The notes under the pieces: model-generated
Seen by the model: the letters and a program-made list of their open reading frames with translations, nothing else
Told to the model about the DNA's origin: nothing
Database searches by the model: none
Source of the DNA: Actinomycetes bacterium
Lineage (GTDB): Bacteria > Actinomycetota > Acidimicrobiia > Acidimicrobiales > RAAP-2
Direction: 5' to 3'
Assembly: GCA_021826655.1 (NCBI GenBank)
Contig: JAKAZC010000122.1
Span: forward strand, 1 to 8,060
Length of the DNA stretch: 8,060 nucleotides
Position numbers and translations under genes: made by a program
Shown here: piece after piece, positions 5,919 through 8,060 of the stretch
Layout of the letters: the number at the start of each line of letters is the position of its first letter
How positions within the stretch are numbered: the stretch's first letter is position 1

Positions 5919-5931
5919 CCGGGTCGCCCGG
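5919..5931 (-). terminator. possible hairpin between the thioesterase gene and tRNA-Lys
   Basis: CCGGG-CGA-CCCGG forms a 5-bp stem with a 3-nt loop, about 18 nt beyond the thioesterase stop and ahead of the tRNA promoter. There is no T-tract. Only its position suggests a terminator. Confidence 0.25.
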
Positions 5932-5948
5932 CCGACGAGCCCCCCGCC

Positions 5949-6848
5949 TCATCCTGCGGAGCCGCTCCTCGGGGGGGTGTCGCGGAACCGGACCCGGGCG
6001 AGCTGGGTCGCCTGGGCGACCAGCCGGCCACGGGAGTCCCAGACCTCGCAGACCTCGTCGCACATGCCCCCTTCGACGAGGCGTGCCCGTTGCCGGGCCC
6101 GCAGCGGACCCGGGGACGGAACGGCCCGGACGTACGCTGTGAGCTGGAGCGTCGGGACCCAGCCCGCCGACCCCAGTTCGAGCGTCGCCGGGGGCAGGGA
6201 GTCGGCGAAGTACAGGAGCGACAGGGGGTCTGCCGGGCGGTGGTCGGCGAATTGGAGCCAGGCGCCCACCTCGGGGACCCCGCTCGGCCCGGCCCTGTGG
6301 ATGCCGGTCGCCTTCGGGTCGGGCCGTACCTCCACCACCTCCATGATGTCGAGCGTGAAGCCGGGGCCGGCGTCGGGACCCATGCGCGCGCACTCCTCCA
6401 TCGGGGGCAGGGCGATCGGGGGGCAGTCCGCCCAGAGGGGCTCTGCCAGGGGATCGAGCCGGCCGAGGACGAACGAGGCGTCGACCTGCACGCGCCCTCC
6501 CTGCACGAGCGTGGCGCCGACCTGGCTGGCGTTCCGCCCCAACCTGCTGATCCGGGTCGTCACCGTGGCAGGACCCGGTGCCGGCGCCTGCACGTACGTG
6601 GCACTGGCTGCGAGAGGGTCGCGGTGGTCGTGACCGGCGCCGGTCACCGTCTCGACGGCGGCACGGGCCAGGACGGCCAGCAGGTAGCCGCCGTTGGGCT
6701 TCCCTCCCACGGTCCACGTCGGGTGGAGGTCCGCCCCGTAGACCTGGTCCGCCCCGTGGAGGTTCGCCCCGAAGCCCTGGTCCGCCCCGGCCGGCGGGTC
6801 CGGCAGGGGGAGCCTGGTCACCGCGGTCACATCGTCGAACGCCGCCAC
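5949..6848 (-). CDS. acyl-CoA thioesterase family protein (TesB-like double hotdog)
   Basis: The protein has 299 residues, the usual size for TesB-type thioesterases with two fused hotdog domains. Domain 1 (about 43-135) holds PTWTVGGKPNGGYLLAVLARA, with its ASATYVQAPAPGPATV strand and GRNASQVGATLVQGG. Domain 2 (about 175-290) includes VGAWLQFAD, GWVPTLQLTAYVRAVPSPGP and CDEVCEVWDSRGRLVAQATQLARVRF. It would hydrolyse an acyl-CoA in the cytoplasm; the chain length is unknown. Residues 21-42 carry an 11-residue tandem duplication just before domain 1. The GTG start lacks a Shine-Dalgarno but has a TANNNT box seven bases upstream, which suggests a leaderless message. tRNA-Lys follows 58 nt downstream on the same strand. 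Confidence 0.87.
   Translation of the reverse strand: MAAFDDVTAVTRLPLPDPPAGADQGFGANLHGADQVYGADLHPTWTVGGKPNGGYLLAVLARAAVETVTGAGHDHRDPLAASATYVQAPAPGPATVTTRISRLGRNASQVGATLVQGGRVQVDASFVLGRLDPLAEPLWADCPPIALPPMEECARMGPDAGPGFTLDIMEVVEVRPDPKATGIHRAGPSGVPEVGAWLQFADHRPADPLSLLYFADSLPPATLELGSAGWVPTLQLTAYVRAVPSPGPLRARQRARLVEGGMCDEVCEVWDSRGRLVAQATQLARVRFRDTPPRSGSAG
6723..6788 (-). repeat. 33-bp in-frame tandem duplication inside the thioesterase gene
   Basis: Copies at 6756-6788 and 6723-6755 match at 30 of 33 bases. They encode GADQGFGANLH followed by GADQVYGADLH (residues 21-31 and 32-42). The second copy leads directly into the conserved PTWTVGGKPNGG block and looks original. The first copy appears to be the extra one. 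All three differences change an amino acid (Gly/Val, Phe/Tyr, Asn/Asp). Confidence 0.9.
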
Positions 6849-6855
6849 GGGCCGG

Positions 6856-6861
6856 ACGATA
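6856..6861 (-). promoter_or_regulatory. candidate -10 box for a leaderless thioesterase transcript
   Basis: TATCGT lies seven bases upstream of the GTG start, so initiation would fall on the start codon. Together with the missing Shine-Dalgarno this fits leaderless translation, which is frequent in actinobacteria. No clear -35 is present. Confidence 0.3.
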
Positions 6862-6905
6862 CCGGTCTCGGCCCCGCCGGACGGGCACGGCCGGCCGGCT
6901 GCCGT

Positions 6906-6911
6906 TACCCT
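6906..6911 (+). promoter_or_regulatory. candidate -10 box for the deacetylase-rpiB operon
   Basis: TACCCT fits the TANNNT pattern in the 87-nt divergent gap and would give a leader of about 18 nt before ATG 6936. No -35 match is visible. Confidence 0.25.
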
Positions 6912-6935
6912 CGGGCCTGCGATGTTCGGAACGAG

Positions 6936-7763
6936 ATGGGTGATCGGGGGGCCGGCGTCCTCGCCGGCCGGCTCCGCCGGTGCTGCGGCGTGACCTCTTC
7001 ACGGGTCCGTGCACGGGCCGGCGTGGGCCGGCGAGCCGCCGAGGTCGGGGCGGCTGCCCTGGCGGCCCAGTACGTGCCGAGCATCGCGGTGCTCGGCCAG
7101 TGGTCGCGCCTGCGGGCCGCCGGCGACGGCCTGTGCCGGTGGCGCGGCCCCGACGCCCCCCCGATCGCGCTCACCTTCGACGACGGGCCGAGCCCCGAGG
7201 CGACGCCCCCGGTGCTCGACCGGCTCGACGAGCTGGGATGGCCGGCGACGTTCTTCTGCCTGGGTTCCCTGGTCGAGCGGGAACCCGACCTCGTCGCCGA
7301 GATCGTCCGTCGGGGCCATCAGGTCGAGACCCACGGTTACCGGCACGACCACCACCTCCTCCGCTCGCCACGCTGGATCGTCCGCGACCTGCGGGCCGCC
7401 CTCGCGGCGATGGAGCGCTGCGGGATCCGGCCGACCTTCTACCGGCCGACCTTCGGCCAGGCCACCGGGACGACCCTCGCGGCCGCCCGGTGGCTGGGGC
7501 TCCGGACCATCCTGTGGTCGGCCTGGGGGAGGGAGTGGACGACCACCGATCACCGGCGGGTGGCGCGCCTCGTGGCCTCGGGGCTGAGCGGCGGCGCGAT
7601 CGTGCTCCTGCACGACAACGACGCGTTCGGCCCCCCGGGCATGTGGCGGGTCGGGCTCCGGTCCCTCGACCTCCTCGCGCCCGAGGTCGAGCGGCGGGGG
7701 CTGGTGCCGGTCACGATGAGCGACCTGGTGGGCGGCGTCCCGGCCGTCGCGGGTGCATCGTGA
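6936..7763 (+). CDS. polysaccharide deacetylase family protein (NodB homology domain)
   Basis: This 275-residue protein has a NodB domain at about 76-265. Motif 1 is TFDDGP (80-85; Asp82 catalytic base, Asp83 metal ligand). Motif 2 is HGYRH (133-137; two His metal ligands). Motif 3 is RPTFG (170-174), motif 4 is WSAWGREW, and motif 5 is IVLLHDN (His226). The Ser/Thr usual after the first His of motif 2 is Gly, and motif 3 has Thr-Phe in place of Pro-Tyr, so the substrate may differ from chitin or peptidoglycan. The catalytic and metal residues are all present. The N-terminus is Arg-rich with a weak hydrophobic stretch at 35-55 and no clear signal peptide. ATG 6936 is chosen as the only in-frame ATG near the homology; GTG 6990 is an alternative. 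The stop overlaps the rpiB start. Confidence 0.87.
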   Translation: MGDRGAGVLAGRLRRCCGVTSSRVRARAGVGRRAAEVGAAALAAQYVPSIAVLGQWSRLRAAGDGLCRWRGPDAPPIALTFDDGPSPEATPPVLDRLDELGWPATFFCLGSLVEREPDLVAEIVRRGHQVETHGYRHDHHLLRSPRWIVRDLRAALAAMERCGIRPTFYRPTFGQATGTTLAAARWLGLRTILWSAWGREWTTTDHRRVARLVASGLSGGAIVLLHDNDAFGPPGMWRVGLRSLDLLAPEVERRGLVPVTMSDLVGGVPAVAGAS

Positions 7764-8060
7764 GGATCGCCATCGCCTGCGACCATGCCGGGTTCCGGCT
7801 GAAGTCCGCCGTCGCCAGAGCCGTGAGCGAGGCGGGCCACGAGGTTCTCGATCTCGGGACCTGGTCGGAGGACCCCGTCGACTATCCGCCGATCTGCGCC
7901 CGGTGCGCCCGGGCCGTCGTCCTCGGCGAGGCCGATCGGGGCATCGTCATCGGGGGGAGCGGCCAGGGCGAGGCCCTGGCCGCGAACAAGGTGCGCGGCG
8001 CCCGCGCCGCCCTGTGCCACGACGAGTACACGGCCCGGTTCGCCCGGAAGCACAACGATG
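7760..8060 (+). CDS. rpiB: ribose-5-phosphate isomerase B, 3'-truncated by window edge
   Basis: The product interconverts ribose 5-phosphate and ribulose 5-phosphate in the pentose phosphate pathway. One hundred codons are visible of a family length near 150. The start is IAIACDHAGFRLK, then VDYPPICARCA, GIVIGGSGQGEALAANKVRG, and RAALCHDEYTA ending at RKHND. The active-site loop reads GGSGQGE, with Glu where the E. coli type has Cys in GxGxG context (CGTGIG), so this is the mycobacterial Glu-base form. The GTG start shares the GTGA at 7760-7763 with the deacetylase stop, indicating translational coupling. The metabolic link between the two is unclear. Confidence 0.93.
   Translation, partial: MRIAIACDHAGFRLKSAVARAVSEAGHEVLDLGTWSEDPVDYPPICARCARAVVLGEADRGIVIGGSGQGEALAANKVRGARAALCHDEYTARFARKHND

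Noticed and set aside
5898..6935. Upstream extension of the deacetylase reading frame across the thioesterase gene
   Set aside because: It is the antisense shadow of the thioesterase, with no NodB similarity before about 7150, and the ATG at 6936 is a better start.
7550..8053. Minus-strand open frame opposite the deacetylase end and rpiB
   Set aside because: It is antisense to two well-supported genes and has no motifs of its own.
1..8060. CRISPR arrays, insertion sequences, phage or defence-system genes
   Set aside because: No spaced palindromic repeats, transposase or integrase motifs, terminal inverted repeats, or nuclease/toxin signatures were seen in any frame.

Overview
The window is very GC-rich (over 70% by eye) and densely packed. 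GTG starts are common and GTGA stop/start overlaps recur. The RpiB is of the mycobacterial type (Glu at the catalytic-base position), and a DUF35 protein is paired with a thiolase-like protein, as in actinobacterial steroid and acyl-CoA metabolism. These traits suggest a chromosomal segment of a high-GC actinobacterium, possibly an uncultured Acidimicrobiia-like lineage. The taxonomic placement is inference.

Region 1 (1-2440, + strand): the 3' end of a two-domain dCTP deaminase gene, then after a 13-nt gap a DUF35 Zn-ribbon/OB-fold protein, translationally coupled (GTGA overlap) to a thiolase-like protein lacking thiolase catalytic cysteines. The last two probably form one complex acting on acyl-CoA substrates. 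A 15-bp tandem repeat and a possible bidirectional terminator fill the gap to the next, convergent operon.

Region 2 (2528-3555, - strand): a two-gene membrane operon. It encodes a COG4280-like polytopic protein with paired E-x-x-E motifs and a 75-residue two-helix partner. Region 3 (3732-4573, + strand) is divergent from it and encodes a VOC-fold protein and a DUF488 (YeaO-like) protein.

Region 4 (4616-5890, - strand) looks like a gene graveyard beside a tRNA. An SGNH-hydrolase-like frame has lost its N-terminal catalytic block, a short frameshifted cytochrome P450 tail carries the heme-ligand motif, and tRNA-Lys(CUU) follows with a near-consensus -10 box only six bases upstream.

Region 5 (5949-8060): a TesB-like double-hotdog thioesterase on the - strand carries a recent-looking 33-bp in-frame tandem duplication. 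Divergent from it is a NodB-type polysaccharide deacetylase coupled by GTGA to rpiB, which runs off the end of the window.

I see no CRISPR array, insertion sequence, phage gene, toxin-antitoxin pair or obvious new defence system. The most interesting items are the COG4280 plus small-protein unit, the decayed P450/SGNH segment next to the tRNA, and the tandem duplication in the thioesterase.
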